DNA of 64,000 bases from Pedobacter nyackensis (GCF_900176505.1 NZ_FWYB01000002.1:459237-523236), one strand, 5' to 3'. Shown: positions 48,111 through 57,363, counted from the stretch's first letter. Notes: generated by a model not told the origin, from the sequence alone. Program-made: numbers and translations.

Positions 48111-49457
48111 TTAGATTTTTTGCTGTGCCTTAATCGCTAAATACCGGTTTACCACATTTACTGTTAATTTTTCTGGTGGTGTTAGAACGCTGAGGATGCC
48201 ATGCATAGCCAGTTCCTTTACCATTAGCTTCTTCTCATAAGCAAACTTATTGGCAATGGTTTGGATGTAAATATCTTCTACATCCCGCACCGGTTTTTCT
48301 GTAAGTACTTTAAGTTCTGTATTCTCAAAAAATACCACCAGCAGCAAATGGAATTTGGCAATGCGCTTTAAAAATGGCAGCTGCCTGTGCAAAGCCGACA
48401 TGCTTTCAAAATTAGTAAATAACACCACCAGGCTGCGTTGTCTTAATGTCGCGCGCACACTTGTATACATGGCTTCCATATTGAGTTCCAGGTAACGGGT
48501 CTTTTCCTTATACAAAACCTCCATTATTTTACCAAGCTGCGCCGGCCTGCGATCTGCAGGAACAATAGCGCCGGTCTTTTCCGCTATGGTCATCAAGCCC
48601 GCTTTGTCCTGCTTTACCAGCGCTACATTCGAAAGGACCAGACTCGCATTAATCGCATAATCAAGCAAGCTCATTCCCTCAAAAGGCATCTTCATTGATC
48701 TTGATTTATCAATAATACAATATACATGCTGTGCCTTTTCATCCGTATAAGAATTTACCATCAGTTCCCCTTTTCGGGCTGTGGCCTTCCAATTCACGGT
48801 GCGGTAATCATCACCCTTCACATAGTTTTTTACCTGATCAAACTCCATGCTATGGCCAATCCGTCTGATCTTCTTAATCCCAAATTCACTCAGCCTGTTC
48901 GATATCGCCATCAGTTCGTACTTACGCAGTTGTAAAAAAGAAGGGTAAACCGGCACAGTAACCTCCTCCCCAAAGTTAAACCTTCGGATTGCCAGCCTCA
49001 ATGGCGACTGCACATATATACGTATCTGACCAAAAACATATTCGCCTCTTTTGATTGGCCTTAACAGGTAGGAAATCGTTTTACGCTCACCTGATTTTAA
49101 ACTGCTTTTAAACCAGAGGTCTCTTTTTTGAAACTGAAAAGGAATTTCATCAATGATACCGATATGGATCCCAAATGAATAAAAGTTCTCCACGTAGATT
49201 TGAAGTTCATTGTCGTCTCCATTGCTCAGGCGTTCAGGTACATCTCGACGCAGAAAAACATCGCGGTTTGTACGATACAACAATACCAGATCTATCAGCA
49301 CCAATAAAGCAAACACCCCCAAAAAGAGGTAAGGTAAGTCGCCAAGCCATGGAAGAAAGAAAGAAAAAAGAAATAAGCTTACGCATAAACCTATTCCGGC
49401 AAAAAATATTTTGCCCAGAAAAAGGTCTCTGTAGTATTTTCTAAAAAAGTGTCTCAA
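48111..49457 (-). CDS. DUF58 domain membrane protein
   Basis: A 448-residue protein with two N-terminal transmembrane helices (about residues 20-36 and 38-58), then a beta-rich domain and the DUF58 core: GDDYRTVNWKATARKGELMV, DKSRSMKMPFEGMSLLDYA, a von Willebrand A-like start. It probably sits in the inner membrane with a large cytoplasmic domain. Such proteins are always next to a MoxR ATPase, as here, and are thought to work with it on protein or complex maturation. The last gene of the minus-strand cluster, convergent with sdaA. Confidence 0.92.
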   Translation of the reverse strand: MRHFFRKYYRDLFLGKIFFAGIGLCVSLFLFSFFLPWLGDLPYLFLGVFALLVLIDLVLLYRTNRDVFLRRDVPERLSNGDDNELQIYVENFYSFGIHIGIIDEIPFQFQKRDLWFKSSLKSGERKTISYLLRPIKRGEYVFGQIRIYVQSPLRLAIRRFNFGEEVTVPVYPSFLQLRKYELMAISNRLSEFGIKKIRRIGHSMEFDQVKNYVKGDDYRTVNWKATARKGELMVNSYTDEKAQHVYCIIDKSRSMKMPFEGMSLLDYAINASLVLSNVALVKQDKAGLMTIAEKTGAIVPADRRPAQLGKIMEVLYKEKTRYLELNMEAMYTSVRATLRQRSLVVLFTNFESMSALHRQLPFLKRIAKFHLLLVVFFENTELKVLTEKPVRDVEDIYIQTIANKFAYEKKLMVKELAMHGILSVLTPPEKLTVNVVNRYLAIKAQQKI

Positions 49458-49469
49458 TATCCCTGGTTT

Positions 49470-50447
49470 TTATCTGGGTACTTCTATTTTCTGAATAATC
49501 TGTGCTACGATATCATGGGTGGTCAGGCCTTCCATCTCCTTATCCGGACTAAGCATAATCCTGTGCGACAATACTGGGGCAGCTACTTTTATAATGTCTT
49601 CAGGAGTCACAAAATCACGGCCCTGCATAGCAGCAAATGCCTTTGCGCCATTTATCATAGCCAAAGAAGCACGAGGTGAAGCTCCTAAATAAAGAGATTT
49701 ATTGTGTCTTGTTTCATGAGTGATCTTTGCTACGTACTCAATCAACTTAGGTTCCACATGCAATGCTTTTATAATGGCGCGACAGGCTTTAATCTGCTCA
49801 ATACTTAATACAGCCTGAACTGCTTTCAACTCATCATCCAGTTTACGTTGATGTTGATTTAACAAGATTGCGGTTTCCTCTTCCAAAGTTGGATACTTCA
49901 CTTCAATCTTAAATAGAAAGCGGTCTAACTGCGCTTCAGGCAGCCTGTAGGTCCCCTCCTGCTCAATTGGATTCTGAGTAGCTAATACCATAAATGGTTC
50001 ATCCATCAGGTAAGTATGGCCATCCACTGTAATTTGCCTTTCCTCCATCACCTCAAACAATGCCGACTGTGTTTTTGCAGGTGCCCGGTTGATTTCATCT
50101 ACCAGTACAATGTGACCAAATATCGGTCCTTTACGGTATTCAAAAACCGAAGACCTTGGATCAAAAACGGAGGTACCTATTACGTCCGAAGGCATTAAGT
50201 CGGGCGTGAACTGAATACGGGAGAAAGTGGCATCGATACTTTTAGCGACTAACTTCGCACTTAACGTTTTGGCTACGCCCGGCACCCCCTCTAAAAGAAC
50301 GTGACCATCGGCAAGCAGTCCGGCAATTAAAAAATCAATGGTATCTTTCTGCCCTACGATAATACTACCCAACGATAGTCTGATCTGTTCTACTGCAGTA
50401 TTTAATTGCGTAAGGTCGGTTCTTGTGTTAAACATTTCCACTTCCAT
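49470..50447 (-). CDS. MoxR family AAA+ ATPase
   Basis: A 325-residue AAA+ ATPase with Walker A GVPGVAKT (about residues 55-62), Walker B HIVLVDEINRAPAKTQSALF, and the sensor region MVLATQNPIEQEGTYRLPEA, followed by PEDIIKVAAPVLSHRI. MoxR proteins act as chaperones in assembling other complexes, often with a DUF58 protein. It is 12 bases upstream of DUF58 and 3 bases downstream of DUF4350, so one operon. The client is unknown. Confidence 0.95.
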   Translation of the reverse strand: MEVEMFNTRTDLTQLNTAVEQIRLSLGSIIVGQKDTIDFLIAGLLADGHVLLEGVPGVAKTLSAKLVAKSIDATFSRIQFTPDLMPSDVIGTSVFDPRSSVFEYRKGPIFGHIVLVDEINRAPAKTQSALFEVMEERQITVDGHTYLMDEPFMVLATQNPIEQEGTYRLPEAQLDRFLFKIEVKYPTLEEETAILLNQHQRKLDDELKAVQAVLSIEQIKACRAIIKALHVEPKLIEYVAKITHETRHNKSLYLGASPRASLAMINGAKAFAAMQGRDFVTPEDIIKVAAPVLSHRIMLSPDKEMEGLTTHDIVAQIIQKIEVPR

Positions 50448-50450
50448 AAT

Positions 50451-51626
50451 TTATTGGGCTTGCTTATAAAATTTCTCTATTAATTTATTCAGGTTAATCA
50501 GGTCCTGGTCATTAACCGCGGCTGCATTATTCACCTTGTTTATCATTTCTATCAATGGCTGCACAACAGCTTCATTTACGCCCGATTTAAGGGCCAGGTC
50601 TGCCCTAAACTCAGCATCAAGCTTAGTCGTTTTCAGACGATAGTTAATCCGTACATGCTCCAAAAAATAATTGATCTTCTTCTGCACAATATCCCTGTTA
50701 TCTCGCTGCTGATAATAAACCTTACCTACAGTTTTAACAAAGTCTACGGACGTATTTTTTAAAGGCGCTATGATTGGAATGATGCGTTGCCGGCGCTTCA
50801 TTTCGAAGAGGATAAATATCAGCAAACCAGTTAATGCCAGGTAATAGGCCCAACGCAAAGAATCATGTCTCAACAGCACCCGAAGCACAGATTCATCATC
50901 TACATTTCCCTTGGTATTGTTCTCATCCCAGATCACCCTTTCGGCAGCAGGCAAATGAGAAAGCACTTTAGCAATATAGGCTGCCCCTGCAGGATTTAGC
51001 AGATTGTAATTACTTAGCAATTTCGGACTTGGCAAAATATACAGCGCTCCCTTGCCAAAAGCGTATTTAACAAAGCTAACTTCTCCAGCAGCATTTCTTC
51101 CCAACGCAGTAGCCCGAAGGGTATCCACCTTACTAAAATACTGATCTCCGAGCCCCTTATTAAAAACATAATTCCGCTTCTCCTTTAAATCCGGATTCAC
51201 AAAATTAACAGGAGTTTCCTTCATATTCTGAAAGACAGAGTTCATCTGCAGATTAAGGGTATCAGTTAAAGTATTACTTAGTTGATAAGCCGCAATAAAT
51301 ACATTATTCCCCCTTTCCATGAATTTAACAAGTTCCCCATAATCGTATCCATCCATTTTTACTTCACCGGCAATGAGCAAATAGTTGGTATGCTCAAAAT
51401 TCTGGTCCTTTAAAGCATTATAGACAGGCAACCTTGATGGAGTAATCAATGCTTTAGGAAAAATGCTTCCTAATTCATTGTACAAAATGTAGGTTCCGAA
51501 AGGGATTTTATCCTCCTTTAGATAAGAGGGATTCCAGTCTGTTGGTTTTGGTTTATAGTATTGTGCAATTAAATACAACAGCATCACCACTGCACTACCT
51601 ATTAAGTATAGCCTCAATCCTCTCAT
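50451..51626 (-). CDS. DUF4350 domain-containing membrane protein
   Basis: A 391-residue protein with an N-terminal transmembrane helix (about 5-22) and a second one near 260-278 (WAYYLALTGLLIFILF). Between them lies the DUF4350-like domain (KIPFGTYILYNELGSIFPKA and a phosphatase- or ThuA-like loop FMERGNNVFIAAYQLS). The C-terminal cytoplasmic part is helical. No enzymatic motif is clear. It overlaps the preceding DUF4129 gene by four bases and is part of the MoxR cluster. Confidence 0.88.
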   Translation of the reverse strand: MRGLRLYLIGSAVVMLLYLIAQYYKPKPTDWNPSYLKEDKIPFGTYILYNELGSIFPKALITPSRLPVYNALKDQNFEHTNYLLIAGEVKMDGYDYGELVKFMERGNNVFIAAYQLSNTLTDTLNLQMNSVFQNMKETPVNFVNPDLKEKRNYVFNKGLGDQYFSKVDTLRATALGRNAAGEVSFVKYAFGKGALYILPSPKLLSNYNLLNPAGAAYIAKVLSHLPAAERVIWDENNTKGNVDDESVLRVLLRHDSLRWAYYLALTGLLIFILFEMKRRQRIIPIIAPLKNTSVDFVKTVGKVYYQQRDNRDIVQKKINYFLEHVRINYRLKTTKLDAEFRADLALKSGVNEAVVQPLIEMINKVNNAAAVNDQDLINLNKLIEKFYKQAQ

Positions 51627-52348
51627 AGCGACTTTACGTTAAACCGTTCGAAACTACCTTTAACTGTACTAAAGCTATCTTTATCAATAAAAAATTCGCC
51701 ATACCAGATGTATTCAAACTGTAGGGTGAGGGCACTGAACTCCCGCTTTCTATCGGGATCAGCGATTTCACTAATATAAGTATGATTGGTTTTTTCAGGC
51801 TGCCAGTTAATCAATTCTTTATCATTCAATAATTTTAGCGAGAGCAGGTACAGCAAGCGTACTGCCAGTCTGTAATTACCCTTTGCAACTGCCTTTTCTA
51901 TCTCCTCATTAAAATTGATCTCATGAATATTCTCCAGCGATTCATTATAAGGAACATCAATAGCCTTAGATTTTCCGGCAAAGATTTTTATATCGAGTCC
52001 AATCAACTTAATGACGGCAAAAATAACCAGACCAACTACTGTAAAAATGACGGCATATTTTAAAAAGGACCCTGAATACTTGCCACTAAAGACACTACTA
52101 AACAAATTCCAGAACCATCTCCAGAATCGGTCCCACCAACTCATCTCAACCGGAGCAGCATCGTCATATCTAAAGTCCTGCTGACTGCTATACTCTTTTA
52201 TTTTTTGCAGATCAAAATTCCTGACTGAAACTCTGGTCGTATCGTTTTTTAAGGGTATATTTTTCACAGGCTTACGTTCAGGAAAAGTCCCTGAAAAGCC
52301 ATTGGCAGTTATAAAAATCAATAAAAATACAATGAGCGCTCTATACAT
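51623..52348 (-). CDS. DUF4129 domain-containing membrane protein
   Basis: A 241-residue protein with a signal-like N-terminal helix (MYRALIVFLLIFITANGFSG), a second transmembrane helix (about residues 102-122), and a C-terminal cytoplasmic DUF4129-type domain with LAVRLLYLLSLKLLNDKEL and FSALTLQFEYIWYGEF. DUF4129 proteins occur with MoxR/DUF58 and transglutaminase-like genes. It overlaps DUF4350 by four bases and starts one base after the preceding gene's stop. Confidence 0.88.
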   Translation of the reverse strand: MYRALIVFLLIFITANGFSGTFPERKPVKNIPLKNDTTRVSVRNFDLQKIKEYSSQQDFRYDDAAPVEMSWWDRFWRWFWNLFSSVFSGKYSGSFLKYAVIFTVVGLVIFAVIKLIGLDIKIFAGKSKAIDVPYNESLENIHEINFNEEIEKAVAKGNYRLAVRLLYLLSLKLLNDKELINWQPEKTNHTYISEIADPDRKREFSALTLQFEYIWYGEFFIDKDSFSTVKGSFERFNVKSL

Positions 52349-52349
52349 G

Positions 52350-53225
52350 CTAATATTCTTCTAGACCGGGAGTATGGGCTTTCCCTTCTCCAAATTGATT
52401 AATTCGATCCGTCAAACCCGGGCTTTCCTGTACTTCAGTGAGGTTAAAGTAGCAAAGGGCAACTCCTATCACAGGAATCATAAGAAATACCTGGCTTAAA
52501 TACTGAATAATGGTACCGATGATAATCATAATCTGACTCCAATTTTCCAGTCCCGGTAAAAACGTACCTGCCATTGTCAAAATCATAGCTGGAACACTGG
52601 CAAAACTCAAACAGGCATACGCAATTACCCAAATGACAAAGATGGCTCCTGCAGTTGTCCACCACTGGTTTTTCAGCAATTTAAACGAGCGGCTGAAAGC
52701 ATAGCCAAAGTCCGTATTTTCCAATACCATGATCGGGAAAAACAAGGACATGGCCGGGAACAAATAAATACCGGGTATTAAGCAAAACACAAAGCCCAAC
52801 GATATAAAAAGCAAACTAAAGATGCAGCTAAGGAACACCCTGAAATAGTAATATTTAAAATAAGCCCAAACTTCCTCAGGAGTTGGTGCCACTTTTCCCT
52901 TCTCTATGTATAAGGCAATGAAGCTAAGCGTACTAACCATCATTGCAGCATAACTACATATAGAAAAAACAACAACCAGGAAATAGTTAAAGGTAAAAAC
53001 CTGGTTCAATTTACCAAAGCTTGAAGCACCACCGGGGCTATTAACCGACGTTTTCACTCCTAACTGATACATAATACCAGCGATCATTCCGGCCAGGATA
53101 AAAAAGCCGCACAAGTAAACAAATACCTTTAATAGGGGCCTGAAATTTTGCCTGATAAATAAAAATGTATCATTAATAATCTCACCAAATTCCCTTAGTT
53201 TTTTAAATTCCAGTTTTTCTATCAT
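52350..53225 (-). CDS. Polytopic membrane protein of the MoxR cluster
   Basis: A 291-residue protein with about six hydrophobic segments. The N-terminal part (KLREFGEIINDTFLFIRQNF) and the phrase GFVFCLIPGIYLFPAMSLFF resemble the glycerophosphoryl-diester-phosphodiesterase-type membrane domain family seen in such clusters; no catalytic residues are present. The start overlaps the SpoIIM gene by 23 bases. It is probably a structural membrane component of the system. I cannot name a confirmed family. Confidence 0.8.
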   Translation of the reverse strand: MIEKLEFKKLREFGEIINDTFLFIRQNFRPLLKVFVYLCGFFILAGMIAGIMYQLGVKTSVNSPGGASSFGKLNQVFTFNYFLVVVFSICSYAAMMVSTLSFIALYIEKGKVAPTPEEVWAYFKYYYFRVFLSCIFSLLFISLGFVFCLIPGIYLFPAMSLFFPIMVLENTDFGYAFSRSFKLLKNQWWTTAGAIFVIWVIAYACLSFASVPAMILTMAGTFLPGLENWSQIMIIIGTIIQYLSQVFLMIPVIGVALCYFNLTEVQESPGLTDRINQFGEGKAHTPGLEEY

Positions 53226-54177
53226 GCTGACTGTTTTGAATGCGTTTAATTAATTGTAAAGGATAGATGATCACGTACCAGATCATAAACATCAGTGAGC
53301 CTCCTAAAATACTTATGCTTAGCCACAAAGGCATACTGGTATAACGTGTAATAAAACCTTCAAAAAAAGCTGCTACAAAAAAGATGGGCACAATGCCCAG
53401 AGCAATTTTGGTTCCATCCTTTGCACTGTTTTTAAAGGCCTGCAAACGGGTATAAGTTTTAGGAAAAAGTAAACCATGCCCCATAACCAGTCCTGCTGCA
53501 CCAGCTATGATAATTGCCGAAATCTCTAAAGTACCGTGAATCCATATCACCAGCACAGATTCAACACCTAAGCCTTTGCTAAAAAAATAATACTCAAATG
53601 AACCCAGCATAACCCCGTTTCTAAGCAACATGAAAACAGGGCCAATACCTAAAAATATGCCACTTAAAAAACACAAAAAAGAAACATAGATATTGTTGAT
53701 GGCAATCCTTACGAACATACCAATAGGTCCTTCCTTTTTATAAACCCCAAAAGGATCGCCCTTCGCGATATTTTCGTTGGTCATATTCACATAGCTATCA
53801 CCCAAAATAAGCCTTACAAAGGCATCATCATATTTGGCAGACAGTACACCTATTGCGCAGGATATAGTAAAGAATAGGAATGCATATAAGAGCTGCCTAC
53901 GATAAGTATAAAACAACACCGGCAATTCAAATTTCCAGAAGGTGACAAAACGATTGGTGTCTTCTTTTTTATTCTTATAAATAGATTGATGTAGCACGGA
54001 AGCCAGCCCATTCAGGTAAGCCGTCGTCTTAGATTTGGGATAAAATGTCTTGGCGTAAGCCAAATCATTGGTAATATCTATAAAACGCTCGGCAATTTCA
54101 TCAGGATTGCTTGTCTGCAACTGTTCATAGGATTTCCATTTCCCTGAATTCTGTTTAACAAACAACGCTTCTCTCAT
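53203..54177 (-). CDS. SpoIIM / stage II sporulation protein M family membrane protein
   Basis: A 324-residue protein of the SpoIIM family with about five transmembrane helices, a cytoplasmic N-terminal helical part (MREALFVKQNSGKWKSYEQ), the motif GVLSAKYDDAFVRLILGD, and a conserved HGTLEISAIIIAGAAGLVMG. Despite the name it has no link to sporulation here; it occurs in many non-sporulating Bacteroidota with RDD and MoxR genes. The first gene of the minus-strand cluster, divergent from the RDD gene. Confidence 0.92.
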   Translation of the reverse strand: MREALFVKQNSGKWKSYEQLQTSNPDEIAERFIDITNDLAYAKTFYPKSKTTAYLNGLASVLHQSIYKNKKEDTNRFVTFWKFELPVLFYTYRRQLLYAFLFFTISCAIGVLSAKYDDAFVRLILGDSYVNMTNENIAKGDPFGVYKKEGPIGMFVRIAINNIYVSFLCFLSGIFLGIGPVFMLLRNGVMLGSFEYYFFSKGLGVESVLVIWIHGTLEISAIIIAGAAGLVMGHGLLFPKTYTRLQAFKNSAKDGTKIALGIVPIFFVAAFFEGFITRYTSMPLWLSISILGGSLMFMIWYVIIYPLQLIKRIQNSQHDRKTGI

Positions 54178-54254
54178 AAATTCAGTAAGAATATAATTTT
54201 CTGTTAAAATAGAAACAAAAAAACATTTTACAATAATTAATTCAACATCAACAT

Positions 54255-54262
54255 TATATTTG
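54255..54262 (+). promoter_or_regulatory. Promoter -7 box of the RDD gene
   Basis: TATATTTG is an exact TAnnTTTG match and ends seven bases before the ATG. Transcription should begin about at 54269, so the mRNA may be leaderless. A weak TTTA 24 bases upstream is the only -33 candidate. Confidence 0.45.
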
Positions 54263-54269
54263 AATAACT

Positions 54270-55013
54270 ATGGAGACAATAAAAGTAAATACGAGTCAGC
54301 ATGTAGATATTGATTATCCTGTTGCAGGTTTGGGTGAACGCCTGGCGGCAAGACTGATAGACTTAGGTATGTTCTTGGTCTTATATTCAATCTTAGCACT
54401 ATTGTTTATATCTACCGGCCTTTCGGCTAACCTAAAAAGTACTCCATACCTTCTTTATGCAATGATTGGCATTTTCGCTGCAAGCTATATTTTCTACAAC
54501 CTCATTTGCGAAATTTTCATGAATGGTCAGTGTATAGGAAAGCGTTTAATGAAAATAAAAGTGATTAGTTTGGATGGCAGCAAGCCTAGTATAGGTCAAT
54601 ATTTTATCAGATGGCTATTCCGTCTGGTCGACTTTCCCCTTACTGCTCAGCTTGGTGGATTGATTTGTGTTGCTATATCAGAAAAGAAACAGCGAATCGG
54701 CGACATCGTAGCAGGAACGACAGTAATCAAAACCGTCCCCTATACGAACTATGACCATATTGCGTTTCATCCGGTGGAAGAAGATTACGTTCCTGTTTTC
54801 GACAAGGTAAATATCCTTACTGATGGAGATGTTGAACTAATTCACGAAGTGATTAGTACTTATTACAAAACATACAACACCGAACTGATCTACACCATGT
54901 CGGCAAAAGTAGCAGCGCACCTTTCAGTAAGTATCCCAACAGGCATGAATGAAATGGAGTTCTTAAAAACAGTAATTAAAGATTATAATCACCAAACCGC
55001 GATTGCTATATAG
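54270..55013 (+). CDS. RDD family membrane protein
   Basis: A 247-residue membrane protein. The RDD domain (about residues 15-150) has the typical Arg and Asp pair in GLGERLAARLIDLGMFL, and about three transmembrane helices, followed by KRLMKIKVISLDGSKP and the FIRWLFRLVDFPL motif. The cytoplasmic tail (about 150-247) has no known domain. RDD genes are regularly divergent from, or inside, SpoIIM-MoxR clusters, so it probably belongs functionally to that system. Its stop codon abuts the stop of the convergent GDSL gene without a gap. Confidence 0.92.
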   Translation: METIKVNTSQHVDIDYPVAGLGERLAARLIDLGMFLVLYSILALLFISTGLSANLKSTPYLLYAMIGIFAASYIFYNLICEIFMNGQCIGKRLMKIKVISLDGSKPSIGQYFIRWLFRLVDFPLTAQLGGLICVAISEKKQRIGDIVAGTTVIKTVPYTNYDHIAFHPVEEDYVPVFDKVNILTDGDVELIHEVISTYYKTYNTELIYTMSAKVAAHLSVSIPTGMNEMEFLKTVIKDYNHQTAIAI

Positions 55014-55727
55014 CTATTTCAATGCTTTAACAACCGCAGGGGTCAAACTATCTACCCATTCAGCATGCATTTTTGGCGAATAATGTAAGCCATCGGTTGC
55101 AATCAGATCAGGCGCTGTTGATGCCTTTCTAGATGCGGGGGTAATATCTGTATAGCTAATGCCTTCCGCTAGTGTTTCTTCCTTATTAATGGCATTAAAA
55201 GCATCTATTTCATCGGCCACAGCTTTCAGGTCACGGCCACTACTCAGTCCGTAGGGAGTAACACCCCAATCTGGAATTGACACCACAAACACATGTGCTT
55301 TATTGCCATCGGCAAAATCAATAGCCGTTTGCAATAATGCCTTAAATTCCTTGCGGTATGTATCTAAAGACTCCCCGCGGTATTGATTATTGACACCAAT
55401 CAGTAAGGTAACCAAGCCAAATTTTTGCTTCAGAGATTCTGCTTTAATCGCAGCCTGTAGCTCGCTGGTTGTCCAACCGGTTACAGCAATGATATGAGGC
55501 TTAGCAACATCAAGGCCATTATTATTTAGCTTAGCACTCAACTGATATGGGAAATTACTTTCCAGAGGTACCGACTCCCCAATGGTGTAGGAGTCGCCCA
55601 ATGCCAGATAGCTTATTTTATGTTCAGTATTGATCGCTGCAGATGTTTCAAGGTTACTCATAAGGATTACTGTTTTTTTGAAGCCCAATAATACCATTAT
55701 TGAAAGAATTATCGCAAAGAATTTCAT
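55014..55727 (-). CDS. SGNH/GDSL-family hydrolase
   Basis: A 237-residue exported hydrolase. The hydrophobic start (MKFFAIILSIMVLLGFKK) looks like a signal peptide or anchor. Catalytic blocks: ALGDSYTIGES (block I, Ser), LLIGVNNQYRG (block III, Gly and Asn), and TDGLHYSPKMH (block V, Asp and His), which fits lysophospholipase/arylesterase-type TesA relatives. Substrate unknown. Met23 would be a later start if the signal is disregarded. The gene's stop (TAG) is directly adjacent to that of the convergent RDD gene. Confidence 0.92.
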   Translation of the reverse strand: MKFFAIILSIMVLLGFKKTVILMSNLETSAAINTEHKISYLALGDSYTIGESVPLESNFPYQLSAKLNNNGLDVAKPHIIAVTGWTTSELQAAIKAESLKQKFGLVTLLIGVNNQYRGESLDTYRKEFKALLQTAIDFADGNKAHVFVVSIPDWGVTPYGLSSGRDLKAVADEIDAFNAINKEETLAEGISYTDITPASRKASTAPDLIATDGLHYSPKMHAEWVDSLTPAVVKALK

Positions 55728-55778
55728 AAATCCACTTACTCGAAAAAAGAAGGCTAGGTTTTTATCGCAGGTTCTGCT

Positions 55779-56105
55779 TTAGCAGATTTTAAACAGATAA
55801 CTGACCAGAATAATTGTCCCTGTAATTAAATACAAGGTTTTAATCAGTACAGGGTGGTCTTTTTTTGTAAAGAAATGAGCAGGAACGGCGATGATAAAAG
55901 TAAGCAATAAGGGAACTGTGGCGGGATACAAATGGAAACTATCATGCCAATTGCCTTTCAGCAATGCCAGGACTGAGCGTTGAAAGCCACAACCTGGGCA
56001 ATCAAAACCTGTGATTGCTTTAAACGGACAGGTCAGAAAAAAACGATCCGCCTGATCTAATAAAAAAGACCAGACGGATAGTATATATGTGTTTAGCAAC
56101 AACAA
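55779..56105 (-). CDS. DUF2752 family membrane protein
   Basis: A 108-residue protein with about three hydrophobic segments and the family hallmark ITGFDCPGCGFQRSVLALLK, a Cys-x2-Cys motif close to the first helix. Function unknown. The gene starts one base after the stop of the DUF5684-like gene upstream, so the two are co-transcribed. Length matches the family. Confidence 0.93.
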   Translation of the reverse strand: MLLLNTYILSVWSFLLDQADRFFLTCPFKAITGFDCPGCGFQRSVLALLKGNWHDSFHLYPATVPLLLTFIIAVPAHFFTKKDHPVLIKTLYLITGTIILVSYLFKIC

Positions 56106-56582
56106 TTAAACGTTTGGTGTTGTTGGAGGTTGATTAAAGGGATCATTCGGTTTATTGAATGGATTGTTTGAACCGAAAGGGTTATTAAAGCCATTTTGAG
56201 CTTCCGCAGCTGATGGACCTAAATATTTAGCATCACCAAAACCTAGAATAGGATAAAACACAAATGGTAAAATCACCAATCCTACGGTAAAGCCTTCAGA
56301 TTTACCAAAGCTTTTGCTCACTAAGTTCATCAACCAAATGGCAAACACGATGTTAACACAAGGGATAAGCAACCAAAGTATCCAGATTGTTGGTTTACCT
56401 ACAATTTCAATAAGAACAATTAAGTTGTAAATAGGAATAATTGCTGCCCAGCCTGGTTTCCCCGCTTTAACAAATACTTTCCACATTGAGGCATAGACAA
56501 GCACCATAAGTGCAAGCCAAAAAAAGATCATTCCGGCACTAAAACCTGTGCCGACCGATGAGTAGTCAGAGTTGTAATCCAT
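56106..56582 (-). CDS. DUF5684-like membrane protein
   Basis: A 158-residue protein with about four hydrophobic segments (residues 16-36, 45-64, 66-86, 97-115) and the motif WKVFVKAGKPGWAAIIPIYN, which is typical of the DUF5684/signal-peptidase-like N-terminal membrane domain of Bacteroidota. The tail is a low-complexity Asn/Pro/Phe repeat (NPFGSNNPFNKPNDPFN). No enzymatic residues. It precedes DUF2752 with no intergenic gap. Confidence 0.78.
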   Translation of the reverse strand: MDYNSDYSSVGTGFSAGMIFFWLALMVLVYASMWKVFVKAGKPGWAAIIPIYNLIVLIEIVGKPTIWILWLLIPCVNIVFAIWLMNLVSKSFGKSEGFTVGLVILPFVFYPILGFGDAKYLGPSAAEAQNGFNNPFGSNNPFNKPNDPFNQPPTTPNV

Positions 56583-56667
56583 AGTTTGTTTTTTAAGTAG
56601 TTAATATGTAAATATAACATATGTAATTAAAAATCAAAACTATATTAGTTTTCTTGTTTTAAGAAAA

Positions 56668-57363
56668 TTAGTGTAATTCCATATTAAACAACGCAGCAAT
56701 ATGCTGTTTCAATTTCCCCTTTACTTCTTCCATATCAAGTTTATAACCCAACTCCCTTTGCATAGAAGTCACATCCTTATCATCAATACCGCAGGGAACA
56801 ATATTTTTAAAATAATCAAGATCAGTATTAACATTAAAGGCAAAACCATGCATGGTTACCCAGCGACTGCACCTTACCCCCATTGCACAAATCTTGCGGG
56901 CCTTGTCATTGTCGGCATCCAGCCATACACCTGTAAATCCATCGTACCTGCCTGAGGCAATGCCATAATCGGCAAGTGTTAAAATAACAGCTTCCTCCAG
57001 GGTTCTCAAATACAAATGAATATCTGTAAAGAAATTATCAAGATCTAAAATCGGATAACCTACAATTTGCCCGGGGCCATGGTAAGTAATGTCGCCACCC
57101 CTATTAATTTTATAATAAGTAGCTTGCTTATTCAATAATGCCTGTTCATCAAGCAACAGGTTTTCGGGTTTACCGCTTTTACCCAGTGTGTACACATGCG
57201 GGTGTTCGCAAAAAACAAGGTAATTAGGAGTTTCAAGCTGAGTATTATTGGTACGGTTCTGCGTTTTTAGCGCAACAGTCTGATCAAAAATAACCTCCTG
57301 TTTAGGCCATGCCTCCTGGTAATCCACAAGACCCCAATCTATAAATTCAACTTTCTTATTCAT
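56668..57363 (-). CDS. lipB: Lipoyl (octanoyl) transferase
   Basis: Transfers octanoyl groups from acyl carrier protein to lipoate-dependent enzyme subunits. The 231-residue protein shows the family core GGDITYHGPGQIVGYPIL, the catalytic Lys in KICAMGVRCSRWVTMHG, and the catalytic Cys in NIVPCGIDDKDVTS. A Tyr/His-rich N-terminal part is normal. It is 11 bases downstream of the phosphopantetheinyl transferase gene; both attach acyl carriers, so the pairing is sensible. lipA is not in the window. Confidence 0.96.
   Translation of the reverse strand: MNKKVEFIDWGLVDYQEAWPKQEVIFDQTVALKTQNRTNNTQLETPNYLVFCEHPHVYTLGKSGKPENLLLDEQALLNKQATYYKINRGGDITYHGPGQIVGYPILDLDNFFTDIHLYLRTLEEAVILTLADYGIASGRYDGFTGVWLDADNDKARKICAMGVRCSRWVTMHGFAFNVNTDLDYFKNIVPCGIDDKDVTSMQRELGYKLDMEEVKGKLKQHIAALFNMELH

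Noticed and set aside
48093..48128. Terminator between sdaA and DUF58 (GCACAGCA and TGCTGTGC)
   Set aside because: The right arm lies inside the DUF58 coding region, the loop is 20 bases long and no T tract follows on either strand.
55772..55785. Terminator with TCTGCT/AGCAGA stem
   Set aside because: A two-base loop is too short and neither side has a suitable T run for the gene that ends there.
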